Source of the DNA: DATDEW01 sp046590205
GTDB lineage: Bacteria > Bacteroidota > Ignavibacteria > Palsa-1295
Assembly (NCBI GenBank): GCA_046590205.1
Contig: JBKJTT010000041.1
Location: 1 to 51,526, forward strand
Direction of reading: 5' to 3'
Length of the DNA stretch: 51,526 bases
Below the pieces are notes generated by a model, which worked only from the letters and a program-made list of their open reading frames with translations, was not told the origin of the DNA and did not search any database. Below are positions 17,478 to 25,481 of the stretch, piece by piece. The translations under genes and the position numbers were made by a program. How positions within the stretch are numbered: position 1 is the first letter of the stretch; each line of letters opens with the position of its first letter.

Positions 17478-19457
17478 TTATCCAAATTTTACAGCATTCG
17501 GAGCACGTTCGATAAGTACATCGAAGATAACGCGTGTAATAACGATAGCCGTAAAGAGCGATGCCGCGATACCAATCATAAGCGTTACTGCAAATCCCTG
17601 GATCGTACCTGTTCCGAATGAATACAGGATAAGACCGGAGAAGAACGTCGTTACGTGACCGTCAAGAATCGGAGCAAAGGCTCGTTTATATCCGTCATCA
17701 AGTGCAAGCTTCATGGATTTGCCTGATGCAAGCTCCTCTCTGATACGCTCATAGATCAGCACGTTCGCATCAACGGCGATACCAACCGTCAGCACAAGAC
17801 CTGCCATACCAGGCAGAGTCAGTGTTGCGCCAAAGGTAGCAAGGATAGCCATCGTGAAGAGCAAGTTAATGATAACGGCTATATCAGCAGCGATACCACC
17901 CATCATATAATAGATTGCCATAAAGAGAATAACGGCAAGGAATCCGAAGAAGATAGATGCCGTACCCTTTGAAATAGAATCACTTCCGAGTGATGGTCCA
18001 ACGACCTGCTCTTGGATGATCTTCACCGGCGCAGGAAGCGCACCGGCTTTAAGAACGATTTTCAAAAGATTTGCTTCTGACATATCCTTTGAACCGGTGA
18101 TCTCGGAGTTACCACCTTCGATCTTGTTCTGAACGTTCGGTGCGGTATAGACAACATTGTCAAGTACGACCGCGATCTGCTTGCCGACATTCGCGCCGGT
18201 AACTCTTGCCCACATGCGAGCCCCTTCTTCGTCCATCTGCATCGTCACCTTTGGCTGGCCATCACGATTTTCCGCTGTTGCGTCAGTGATGTATTTACCA
18301 GTGAGTTCTGGTGTTGCGTTTAAGAAAAACACTTCATAGAAATTACCGCCTTTTTCGTCTTTGATCGGACGGCTAAAGACAATACTCATTTCACCTTCAT
18401 AAATTGGCTTTACATCAGCACGAGCGAGAAGATCAATGATGGCTTTTCTATCTATTTCACTACAATAGATGCGCCCGTCTTGAGTTACACCTTTGCTTAA
18501 GATAGCTGTGAATGGATTCTCTTTCTCGAACTTTATACGCTTCTGGTCGTCAGTCAGTCCAACATACGCCAAGCTATCAGCAAGTTTCGCAGAGTCTTCT
18601 GATGAAAGCGCAACATTCTTCTTTGCAGAATCAACAACTGATTTCGCGCTGTCAACCTTCGGAGTAACAGCAGCGACTGCTTTGGCAGCAGTATCAACAA
18701 CAGCAGTGGTGTCAACTGCTTTTGTAGGGGTTATAGCAGCTATGCCGAGCAAATGTTTATCAATGCTCTTGAGTACTTTCTGGACGACCTTTGGGTCCTT
18801 CATCAGGCGGAATTCAAGCTGCGCTGTTCCTTCCAAAAGCTGACGAACCTGTGCCGCATCTGCAACACCCGGTACTTCAATGATGATACGGCGTGAGCCG
18901 AACTTCTGGATTGACGGTTCTGTAAGTCCGAACTGATCAATACGATTACGAATAATCTCAATTGCGCGATCAACGGCTTCATCAGTGCCTGCCTTCAGGA
19001 ATGCAAGAATATCCGCTTCTTCGATGATGCGGCTATCTGGAAGAATAAAGTAGTTCAGGAGGTTCTTTCCTGCCGGAACGGCGGTCGCACGGAAGTTCTT
19101 AGCGAACAACTCAACGACTGATTCGTCAGATGTCTTTTCTTCTTCTTTAGTCGTCGCGATGACCTTGTTGAAGATGTCGTCTTTTCCTGTTGCCTGGTCT
19201 TCGATGAACTTGAGTACATCAACTTCCATGGTAACATAGATACCACCACGCAGATCAAGCCCGAGCTTGATCGACTTGCCATTGGCATCTTTTAATGATT
19301 CTTCATTTGCGACGATCCATTTTGCACGGGAGGCAGAATCTTTAAGTGCTGCAAACTCTTCGCGGTATTGTGATGCTTGCCATGTTGGGTAGAGTGCCCA
19401 AAGAGAGCCGACAATACACAGAAGAATAACGATTATCCAAGTACGATTTTTTTTCAC
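17478..19457 (-). CDS. secD: Protein translocase subunit SecD
   Basis: A 659-aa inner-membrane protein. The signature GLDLRGGIYVTMEVD is at residues 66-80. The large P1 periplasmic domain follows, and six helices at the C-terminal end carry the motif VGIAVDANVLIYERIREE. An Ala/Val/Ser/Lys-rich segment of about 55 residues (around residues 245-300, with AAKAVAAVTPKVDSAKS) is inserted in the periplasmic region; it looks like low-complexity linker and also makes the protein longer than the E. coli one (615 aa). It heads the secD-secF-STAS-purA-hldD run. Confidence 0.96.
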   Translation of the reverse strand: MKKNRTWIIVILLCIVGSLWALYPTWQASQYREEFAALKDSASRAKWIVANEESLKDANGKSIKLGLDLRGGIYVTMEVDVLKFIEDQATGKDDIFNKVIATTKEEEKTSDESVVELFAKNFRATAVPAGKNLLNYFILPDSRIIEEADILAFLKAGTDEAVDRAIEIIRNRIDQFGLTEPSIQKFGSRRIIIEVPGVADAAQVRQLLEGTAQLEFRLMKDPKVVQKVLKSIDKHLLGIAAITPTKAVDTTAVVDTAAKAVAAVTPKVDSAKSVVDSAKKNVALSSEDSAKLADSLAYVGLTDDQKRIKFEKENPFTAILSKGVTQDGRIYCSEIDRKAIIDLLARADVKPIYEGEMSIVFSRPIKDEKGGNFYEVFFLNATPELTGKYITDATAENRDGQPKVTMQMDEEGARMWARVTGANVGKQIAVVLDNVVYTAPNVQNKIEGGNSEITGSKDMSEANLLKIVLKAGALPAPVKIIQEQVVGPSLGSDSISKGTASIFFGFLAVILFMAIYYMMGGIAADIAVIINLLFTMAILATFGATLTLPGMAGLVLTVGIAVDANVLIYERIREELASGKSMKLALDDGYKRAFAPILDGHVTTFFSGLILYSFGTGTIQGFAVTLMIGIAASLFTAIVITRVIFDVLIERAPNAVKFG

Positions 19458-19553
19458 GTGTTACGTTAGAAAAGTTACATTTAACGAGCCGTGTGTAACA
19501 TCTATTTACCGAAAGGAACTCCCAAAAAGTAGCGAAATAGGGCATAAAAATAA

Positions 19554-19587
19554 GAAATCCCACCCTCTTGCGAGAGTGGGACTTCTG
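19554..19587 (-). terminator. Intrinsic terminator-like hairpin upstream of secD
   Basis: On the minus strand the arms AGAAGTCCCA and TGGGATTTCT, plus an inner CTCT/AGAG pairing, form a long stem with a small bulge. The stem is followed by TTATTTTTATG. It lies about 97 nt before the secD start and 350 nt after the rraA-like stop, so it could end the rraA transcript, end an unannotated small RNA, or act as a leader attenuator of secD. Confidence 0.55.
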
Positions 19588-19936
19588 TTAGTTTGCCTTA
19601 TCAATTATAAGCCGTACTATGAAAACGGCTATTGTGAGCGGTGAGAAAACAATCTGAAAAATTTATCTTTTATGGATAGTACGCAGAACAATCAAAAAAG
19701 TTATTACCTCGGCTACGTAAGATTGACAACAACGGCGAGAAACAACGATAAATATACGACTATCTATAAAACGGAAATCAAACCCAAAAGAACGTGGTCT
19801 TTGGCATACATGACATTTCTTTTCACAGCATATCATGGGTTACTATTCCGAGCCACAAATATATGACATTTTTCACCCAAATGCAAGTAAATTTGAAAAA
19901 AATATGAGTTAAAATATCAGAATTCTAATAAATTGC
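19588..19936. other. 349-nt region without a supported gene
   Basis: This A/T-rich region lies between the secD-side hairpin and the rraA-like gene. A plus-strand ORF of 64 codons (19672-19866) has no ribosome-binding site and no recognisable domain. A TTGACA at 19723 is followed by TAAATA at 20-nt spacing, which is a weak promoter. I see no tRNA, riboswitch or known structured RNA. Confidence 0.5.
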
Positions 19937-20584
19937 TTAAAATGTCTCAAATTCGCCAAATAAATCTTTTGCTGACTTACCCGAAAGAAGCCCCGCAGAC
20001 GTCCCTTCTTCCCCCTTTATCCTCACCACCAATGTTTGAAGTATTTGTTCCTTCTTTGAATGTGGTATTACCACAATTCCATTTGCATCAGCAAAAACTA
20101 TATCCTTGGGGGATACTATTGTATCTCCAATTGTAATAGTTGTATCATATTCCGCCATATATCCCCGACGCCGAATATCTTTGACACATCTATATTCACC
20201 AAAGACCGGAAAACCGAGACCTGCTGTCTGTTCTATATCTCGAACACCACCGGTAACTGCCGCCCCCCTTGCACCACGAACTTTTGCTCTGGTTGACATC
20301 AGTCCTCCCCATAGCGCGGCATCGATCGGGCTGTCGCTCGCTACAAGAACGAATGAATCCTTTTCGATAGCGTCAATCATTTCAAGGAGTTTATGAATCT
20401 CTACATATTCGTCAGTCGGTACGACCCGGCAACCGAAGGCATACCCAGCTACTTTCAGGTGCGGGTCATGGAAGATAGATTGAATTCTATGAGGCAGGAC
20501 TTGCCCCGTGATCCCTAGTGAATCCATCACATCACTCACGAGCGGAGTGAAGAGAGTCTCTAAAAAATCAAGTTCGTTCTGCAT
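19937..20584 (-). CDS. RraA-family aldolase-like protein
   Basis: A 215-aa protein of the RraA fold, which also contains 4-hydroxy-4-methyl-2-oxoglutarate/oxaloacetate aldolases. The metal- and pyruvate-binding segment is seen as ALWGGLMSTRAKVRGARGA followed by VTGGVRDIEQTAGLGFPVF. The conserved RD (in GGVRD) provides the substrate Arg and the metal ligand Asp in characterised aldolases, so an aldolase role fits better than RNase E inhibition. The start overlaps the end of the IolB/KduI-like gene (TGATG). It probably splits a keto-acid product made by the two upstream genes. Confidence 0.75.
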   Translation of the reverse strand: MQNELDFLETLFTPLVSDVMDSLGITGQVLPHRIQSIFHDPHLKVAGYAFGCRVVPTDEYVEIHKLLEMIDAIEKDSFVLVASDSPIDAALWGGLMSTRAKVRGARGAAVTGGVRDIEQTAGLGFPVFGEYRCVKDIRRRGYMAEYDTTITIGDTIVSPKDIVFADANGIVVIPHSKKEQILQTLVVRIKGEEGTSAGLLSGKSAKDLFGEFETF

Positions 20585-21375
20585 CAGCGAAGACCTGTCG
20601 GCATAGCTTCAAATCCCGGTTGGACGTTCACGCCGCCAAGCGAGCGCCATGTGTCATCTTCAAGCGAGCACAAAGCCCAGCAGAAATTAATAGGATACCC
20701 GGGTGCTGCAACATTTGGATGATACCCTTTTACAATAGTAACGGCGTCATCTTCATAAACGGGTTGAATAAATTCAGGTGCATCTAAATTGCTATAGATA
20801 TACTGCGTCCCGAATCCCGGCTTTGGCATATCAAAGAAAAGATAGAGTTCTTCTCTGGTTGCGGCATGTTCATGCGGCGGCCAGCTTGTCCAGTTGCCCG
20901 GCTTCGACATCGTTACTCCCATGAGTATCCGCGAACCCTCAACATTCTCTGCAATAACCTTATGAATATCTCTATAGTATGGCTCTGCTCCAATGTGAAG
21001 TGTCAGCGAGTCGCTGTCTTTTACATCATTTGAATAATTAACGTATTGTATCGGATGCGTTTTCTCTGTCGGACATGAAGACTCGACTACATCAAAACTA
21101 TCATCGGTTGAAAAAGAAAATTTCGCACCGCGACTTACATAGAGTCCGTCAAATCGCGACATCTCATACGTCTTTTCCTCTACAGTGACGCTTCCCTTCC
21201 CATGCAAACAAAGTAGTGTTGTTTCTGCTCCGACATTCTGACCCGTAGCAGAAGGAGTATTTTTATCAAGAACAACACGAGCAACAGAAAGGAATTGAAA
21301 AGCAGAGTTATCAGGGGTAATGACAACATTCCGTCCTTTTGCTTGAGCAGTATTTCTAAAAAGCCAATTATTCAT
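20584..21375 (-). CDS. IolB/KduI-like cupin isomerase
   Basis: A 263-aa bicupin with the fold of 5-deoxy-glucuronate isomerase (IolB) and 5-keto-4-deoxyuronate isomerase (KduI). The second cupin contains GNWTSWPPHEH and EELYLFF, placing two His and one Glu as metal ligands, and VKGYHPNVAAPGYPINFCW with a further His. PPHEH and the GYHP segment look closer to IolB, but the gene next to it is KduD-like, so the true substrate is uncertain. It lies 18 nt after the kduD-like gene and overlaps the rraA-like start by one base. Confidence 0.75.
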   Translation of the reverse strand: MNNWLFRNTAQAKGRNVVITPDNSAFQFLSVARVVLDKNTPSATGQNVGAETTLLCLHGKGSVTVEEKTYEMSRFDGLYVSRGAKFSFSTDDSFDVVESSCPTEKTHPIQYVNYSNDVKDSDSLTLHIGAEPYYRDIHKVIAENVEGSRILMGVTMSKPGNWTSWPPHEHAATREELYLFFDMPKPGFGTQYIYSNLDAPEFIQPVYEDDAVTIVKGYHPNVAAPGYPINFCWALCSLEDDTWRSLGGVNVQPGFEAMPTGLR

Positions 21376-21393
21376 AGATCGTGAATCGTCAAG

Positions 21394-22158
21394 TTACATT
21401 GAATTCCATCCGCCATCTACAACTAGAATATGTCCATTAACATAGTCTGATGCTTTGGATGCGAGGTAGATAGCAGTTCCTGCAAGTTCATCGGGTTCGC
21501 CGTAGCGTCCTGTAGGAATACGTGAAAGAATATATGCTGAACGTTCATCATTCGCACGCAAAGCAGATGTTGCATCGGTCACAAAATACCCCGGTGCAAT
21601 AGCATTGACATTTATATTATACTTCGACCATTCGTTGGAAAGAGCTTTCGTCATCTGTGCAACACCGCCTTTTGCCGCGGCATACGCAACAGCATTGAGT
21701 CCACCTGAAAATGAAAGTATCGAAGCAATGTTGATGATCTTACCACCGCGTTCTTTCATCCTCTTCCCTGCTTCCTGCGACCACATGAATACCGAAGAAA
21801 GATTTGTTTCTAATACCGCATCCCAATCTTCTTCGGTAAATTCCAGTGCAGGATTACGGCGAATGATACCTGCATTGTTGACAAGTATATCAATACTTCC
21901 GAATTGAATATCTACCTTCTCGAAAGCAAGCGACATTTCATGACGCGAAGTTACATCGCATTGAGCAACAATGCTCTTCTCTTTTGAAGCAAGTGAATCT
22001 TGGGTAATAAGAAGTTCTTCGGAGTCTCTTCCAGCAAGAGCAACGTTAGCACCAGCTCCATTGAGTGCAATAGCAATTGCCCGACCTAATCCGCGCGAAG
22101 CACCTGTGACGATTGCAGTCTTGCCTTCAAGCGAAAAAAGACCTGCCAGATAACTCAT
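21394..22158 (-). CDS. SDR oxidoreductase, KduD-like (2-dehydro-3-deoxygluconate/uronate dehydrogenase)
   Basis: A 254-aa short-chain dehydrogenase. The Rossmann motif TGASRGLGRAIAIAL is at residues 18-32, NNAGI is present, and the catalytic Tyr and Lys fall in VAYAAAKGG with the Ser of ASILSFSG before it. GYFVTDATSAL and the ending GGWNSM fit KduD (5-keto-D-gluconate/2-dehydro-3-deoxygluconate dehydrogenases). It should use NAD(P)H on a sugar acid in the cytoplasm. The start overlaps the ccmF stop by 4 nt (ATGA), an unusual partner for a sugar gene. Confidence 0.82.
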   Translation of the reverse strand: MSYLAGLFSLEGKTAIVTGASRGLGRAIAIALNGAGANVALAGRDSEELLITQDSLASKEKSIVAQCDVTSRHEMSLAFEKVDIQFGSIDILVNNAGIIRRNPALEFTEEDWDAVLETNLSSVFMWSQEAGKRMKERGGKIINIASILSFSGGLNAVAYAAAKGGVAQMTKALSNEWSKYNINVNAIAPGYFVTDATSALRANDERSAYILSRIPTGRYGEPDELAGTAIYLASKASDYVNGHILVVDGGWNSM

Positions 22159-24758
22159 ACCGTCTTTTTTGTATGGGTCGGAAATGGTATTTCTTGTACG
22201 GATGCTACGGGAGCCGCAGAATCATCACTTGCGGCATGATGACCTTTTACCTTCTCAAACATCTGCTCTGCTTTTGAAATTGCTGCAAGTGCCTCCTTGC
22301 GGCGGCGGAGCATCGAGAATCCAAAACCAACAGTGAGAATAATCACACCAGCCCATACCAAATTGATATACGGCTTGACAAATGCTTGAACGAAGACTCG
22401 CTCTTTAACAGGCGGAGGTGGGTTCGTACTATCGAAGGATGTAATAATGATCTGGGACTGATCACGATTTTCTAAGTTCGGACGAAGTTCTGCAAGACCG
22501 ACGTAGTACGAAGTACCCGGAATGAGCACATCATCTTTCGATGCTTCCTGTGTTTCGAGATTGCGAGTAACCGATGTCTCGAAAGGAATTACTTCAGTAC
22601 TACCTTTTACTTGTGCCGAAAGTTTTGCAACAACAGTAAATGTCTGATTCGACATCATCTTCTGTCGCTCTTCTGCCGTAAATTCAAACTCGTTGAAGGT
22701 TAGATCAACAGCACCACCAATGATAGGGATGGTTTGTCCTTTTGTAAGTGAATCTTTCGGCGGACCACCAGTGGGTTCTGTACCTTTTACAACAAAATAT
22801 AGATCACGCGTGCCATACTTCAAAATGCTTGGCTTTGGGTTCAAATTTTTGAAATTATCAAATGCCGAAAAGAATATTATCGGTTCAACTGTCTCGACCG
22901 TGCCATCTTCATCTCGCACATTGATAATAAAATTGTAATTCTGCGGCGGAGTCAGTTTATATCCTGCATAGTCCAATTCGTAGCGATCGAAAAGTTTTAC
23001 TTTATCCTTTTGCATGATCGTGAACTCTGTTGTTTCTTCGTAGTGGCTTGATGCAACGACACCAATAATAAAGAGTGCAAGCCCCATGTGTGCTATGTAT
23101 GCACCAATGAATCGAGTATCAGCTTTCAACTTCACTGCGCCGAAAACCACGAAAGAGAAAATTACTAAAAGCGTAGTTGCTAGCCAGTACAAGCCGTAAT
23201 CTTCTATATAATATCCAAACTTATAGAAATCACCTTTTGCGGCTATGACCATTATCAAGATACCGAGTATCACCATCCATCGCAATGCACCGATAAGTTT
23301 TGTGCGTACATCAGCATCTTTATTTACGACAAAGCCAAGTTTGCCTTTAAGCAAACTATACGTAAGTTCAAGATTGATAAGTAGTGAGAATAGTGTAGCA
23401 GAAATGATAAGCGAATAGCCAATATCCTGAATACCAAGTGCGAAAAGAACACCCGTTATGACAAGAGATGTAATAAGTGCCCATGCACCTTTCTTTATCG
23501 TCTCTCTCGCATTCGATTGTTTCCACTTGAGTACAAGCGAAAGACCATTTACGAGCATCAGCACAATTGCTATCGGAATATGCAGATTACCATAATAGCT
23601 AATATCAACTTTTTTCGAGACAAGCGGTGCGCTCGTACCTACAAATATCACCAATGCACTTGCACCGATGATTGCCGCACCGATAGAAAGTGCTGTTTCG
23701 CGTGAGAGAAGTTTGTATTCTGTGGCTCGCGCTTTCATATCGCGCATTCTTGTAATGAAAAATATAAGCGGCAAACCGATAAATAGAACGAGTGCAACCA
23801 CAAGTAAACGGAACACATCATTACCCGGCGCAACGAACGAGTGTACTGATGCATCAGAGAGTACACCAGAGCGCGTCATGAACGAACAGTAAATGACAAG
23901 AGCATACGCAAGAAGCGTCATCAAGAGGTTTGTCCGAACAAGTCCACCTGTTTTCTTCTGGGTGAGCATTGTATGAAACGCCGCAACCGTAATCAGCCAC
24001 GGAAGTAGTGATGCGTTTTCTACCGGATCCCATGCCCAATATCCACCCCATCCAAGCGTTTCATACGCCCAAAAACCACCGAGGATAATACCGAAGCCAA
24101 GTACCATTGCCGCACCGAGAGTCCAGGGGAGTGATGTTGTTATCCAACCTTGATAATCGCGTCGCCACAATCCCGCAATCGCAAATGCGAACGGCACCGC
24201 CAAAAGCGAGAAACCAAGAAAGAGCATCGGTGGATGAATCGCTATCCACAGATTTTCGAGCGATGGATTAAGTCCTTTACCATCTTGCGGAATAAACCCA
24301 ACCGGCACTTCACCCGGATGGGCGGCAGCCAGTGACTCGAAGGGAGTCTTCAAGACAAGCATGATTGTCAAGAAGACAAGTATCGAAAGATAGACGGTCA
24401 TCACCGGTGCTTCGTATCGCTGACGCGAAGCATACGGCATAAGCGGAATTGCTATGAGTGCAGTAAGCAAAGCCCACAGCATAAAGCTTCCCTCTTGACT
24501 TGCATAGAACGTTGAGAAAAGGAGCGGCTTCGAGAGCGAACGCGATACGTGCTCATACACGTAACTTATATCAAAGCGGTAATTAAAAATGTAATAGAGG
24601 AGCGTACCCGCAGAAATGATAACAGCCCATATACATAGATGAGCCGATATACGCGCAGCCGAAAGATACTCGGTTCTTCCTTTTGCGACAAGATAGTAGA
24701 GGATACTGCCTATAAGTGCGGAGGCAAAGGCGATGCCAATGGCAATTTGTCCGACCAT
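22155..24758 (-). CDS. ccmF: Cytochrome c maturation protein CcmF (heme lyase subunit)
   Basis: An 867-aa multi-helix inner-membrane protein, the catalytic part of the heme-cytochrome c ligation complex of system I. The tryptophan-rich WWD heme-handling motif is seen as GWGGYWAWDPVENASLLPW. HIAHMGLALFIIGV near residue 555 carries another expected heme-ligand His region. It is longer than E. coli CcmF (about 650 aa): a large extra periplasmic domain at about residues 565-800 precedes the last helix, and a charged C-terminal tail follows. It follows ccmE by 6 nt, so the heme handed on from CcmE can be used here. Confidence 0.94.
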   Translation of the reverse strand: MVGQIAIGIAFASALIGSILYYLVAKGRTEYLSAARISAHLCIWAVIISAGTLLYYIFNYRFDISYVYEHVSRSLSKPLLFSTFYASQEGSFMLWALLTALIAIPLMPYASRQRYEAPVMTVYLSILVFLTIMLVLKTPFESLAAAHPGEVPVGFIPQDGKGLNPSLENLWIAIHPPMLFLGFSLLAVPFAFAIAGLWRRDYQGWITTSLPWTLGAAMVLGFGIILGGFWAYETLGWGGYWAWDPVENASLLPWLITVAAFHTMLTQKKTGGLVRTNLLMTLLAYALVIYCSFMTRSGVLSDASVHSFVAPGNDVFRLLVVALVLFIGLPLIFFITRMRDMKARATEYKLLSRETALSIGAAIIGASALVIFVGTSAPLVSKKVDISYYGNLHIPIAIVLMLVNGLSLVLKWKQSNARETIKKGAWALITSLVITGVLFALGIQDIGYSLIISATLFSLLINLELTYSLLKGKLGFVVNKDADVRTKLIGALRWMVILGILIMVIAAKGDFYKFGYYIEDYGLYWLATTLLVIFSFVVFGAVKLKADTRFIGAYIAHMGLALFIIGVVASSHYEETTEFTIMQKDKVKLFDRYELDYAGYKLTPPQNYNFIINVRDEDGTVETVEPIIFFSAFDNFKNLNPKPSILKYGTRDLYFVVKGTEPTGGPPKDSLTKGQTIPIIGGAVDLTFNEFEFTAEERQKMMSNQTFTVVAKLSAQVKGSTEVIPFETSVTRNLETQEASKDDVLIPGTSYYVGLAELRPNLENRDQSQIIITSFDSTNPPPPVKERVFVQAFVKPYINLVWAGVIILTVGFGFSMLRRRKEALAAISKAEQMFEKVKGHHAASDDSAAPVASVQEIPFPTHTKKTV

Positions 24759-24764
24759 GGGGAT

Positions 24765-25151
24765 TTACAGTTGGGTGTTGATCTTCTCTGAGCCTTCGTA
24801 GCGCGATGGGCACTTCGTCTGTATCTCTGATACTGCAAAGACTCCGCCCTCGACCTTCCCGACGCAGACCACGTTGGTCGAAAGCTCAAAGTTCGTCGGC
24901 TTGATGCCGTTATAGCGAACAGGCATTTCCGCTCCTTTATGATCTTTCATCGTAAAGGTAAAAAGATTTGCGTTGATGTCGTAATGTGTGGGGGCTTCCT
25001 TGACGTGTGTGCCGGATACCTGTACACGTTTGCCGGTTGACTGCGCGGTAGTAAAATCTGCATAGTCAATCTTATTTTCGACAAGCGCGAATGCCGCTAT
25101 GCCAATGAAAGCAATAGCGATGACAAGTGCGTAAATGTGTTTGGTTTTCAT
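24765..25151 (-). CDS. ccmE: Heme chaperone CcmE, CxxxY variant
   Basis: A 128-aa protein starting at the ATG that gives MKTKHIYALVIAIAFIG. The ORF extends 21 codons upstream, but that extension is not CcmE-like. One N-terminal membrane anchor (about residues 5-24) is followed by an OB-fold domain with VQVSGTHVKEA, MPVRYNGIKP and VVCVGKVEGGVF. The heme-binding site, HxxxY in enterobacteria, is here C114-x3-Y118 (KCPSRY), as in the Cys-type CcmE proteins of archaea and Desulfovibrio-like bacteria. It takes heme from the CcmC side and delivers it to CcmF. It is separated from ccmD by 206 nt that hold a plus-strand ORF. Confidence 0.9.
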   Translation of the reverse strand: MKTKHIYALVIAIAFIGIAAFALVENKIDYADFTTAQSTGKRVQVSGTHVKEAPTHYDINANLFTFTMKDHKGAEMPVRYNGIKPTNFELSTNVVCVGKVEGGVFAVSEIQTKCPSRYEGSEKINTQL

Positions 25152-25228
25152 AACAGTTTCAAAACAGGGATTTGAGATAAGACGTTCGGTGTTCAACTTA
25201 GGTCTATAACACACATTTGGAGGATGAT

Positions 25229-25357
25229 ATGGACCCAGCTTCTATCCTTATTTATACGGTCTTAGTCGTTTTGGTTTCTCTTATTGTCAGGTGGTTAAAC
25301 CCGCCACTTAAACCACCCGAAGACGAGTGGAAAAAATGGGAAGAGATGCGAAAGTAA
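25229..25357 (+). CDS. Small single-pass membrane protein (42 aa), unknown
   Basis: Found by reading the gap by hand. The ATG at 25229 is preceded by a good ribosome-binding site (GGAGG, 5-7 nt upstream). The protein has an N-terminal membrane helix (ILIYTVLVVLVSLIVRWL) and a proline-charged tail ending in KPPEDEWKKWEEMRK, in the style of small accessory subunits of respiratory complexes. It is encoded opposite to the ccm genes and ends exactly next to the ccmD stop. No homologue is recognised; a chance ORF cannot be excluded. Confidence 0.5.
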   Translation: MDPASILIYTVLVVLVSLIVRWLNPPLKPPEDEWKKWEEMRK

Positions 25358-25480
25358 TTACTCTTTCTCCAGCTTCGAGACACGCTTATCTAGGCGCATC
25401 AGAAAATAGAAAAAGCCGAGCCAAATGACCGTCGCGATAATGGCTACTACATAGAGCGGGTTTTTTTCGAGAAATTCCAT
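25358..25480 (-). CDS. ccmD: CcmD family protein
   Basis: A 40-aa ORF directly after ccmC and before ccmE, the usual CcmD position. It has one membrane helix (YVVAIIATVIWLGFFYFLM), with the cytoplasmic end rich in Arg and Lys and with LDKRVSKLE. This matches the short CcmD family, which releases holo-CcmE from CcmABC. The ATG at 25480 lies one base upstream of the ccmC stop, so the genes are contiguous. It is too short for most gene finders. Confidence 0.8.
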   Translation of the reverse strand: MEFLEKNPLYVVAIIATVIWLGFFYFLMRLDKRVSKLEKE

Positions 25481-25481
25481 C

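Noticed and set aside
19672..19866. 64-codon plus-strand ORF between the secD hairpin and the rraA-like gene
   Set aside because: It has no ribosome-binding site, unusual composition and no recognisable domain; the region is otherwise non-coding.
25152..25214. Longer start for ccmE
   Set aside because: The 21 added residues are not CcmE-like. The internal ATG starts directly at the membrane anchor.
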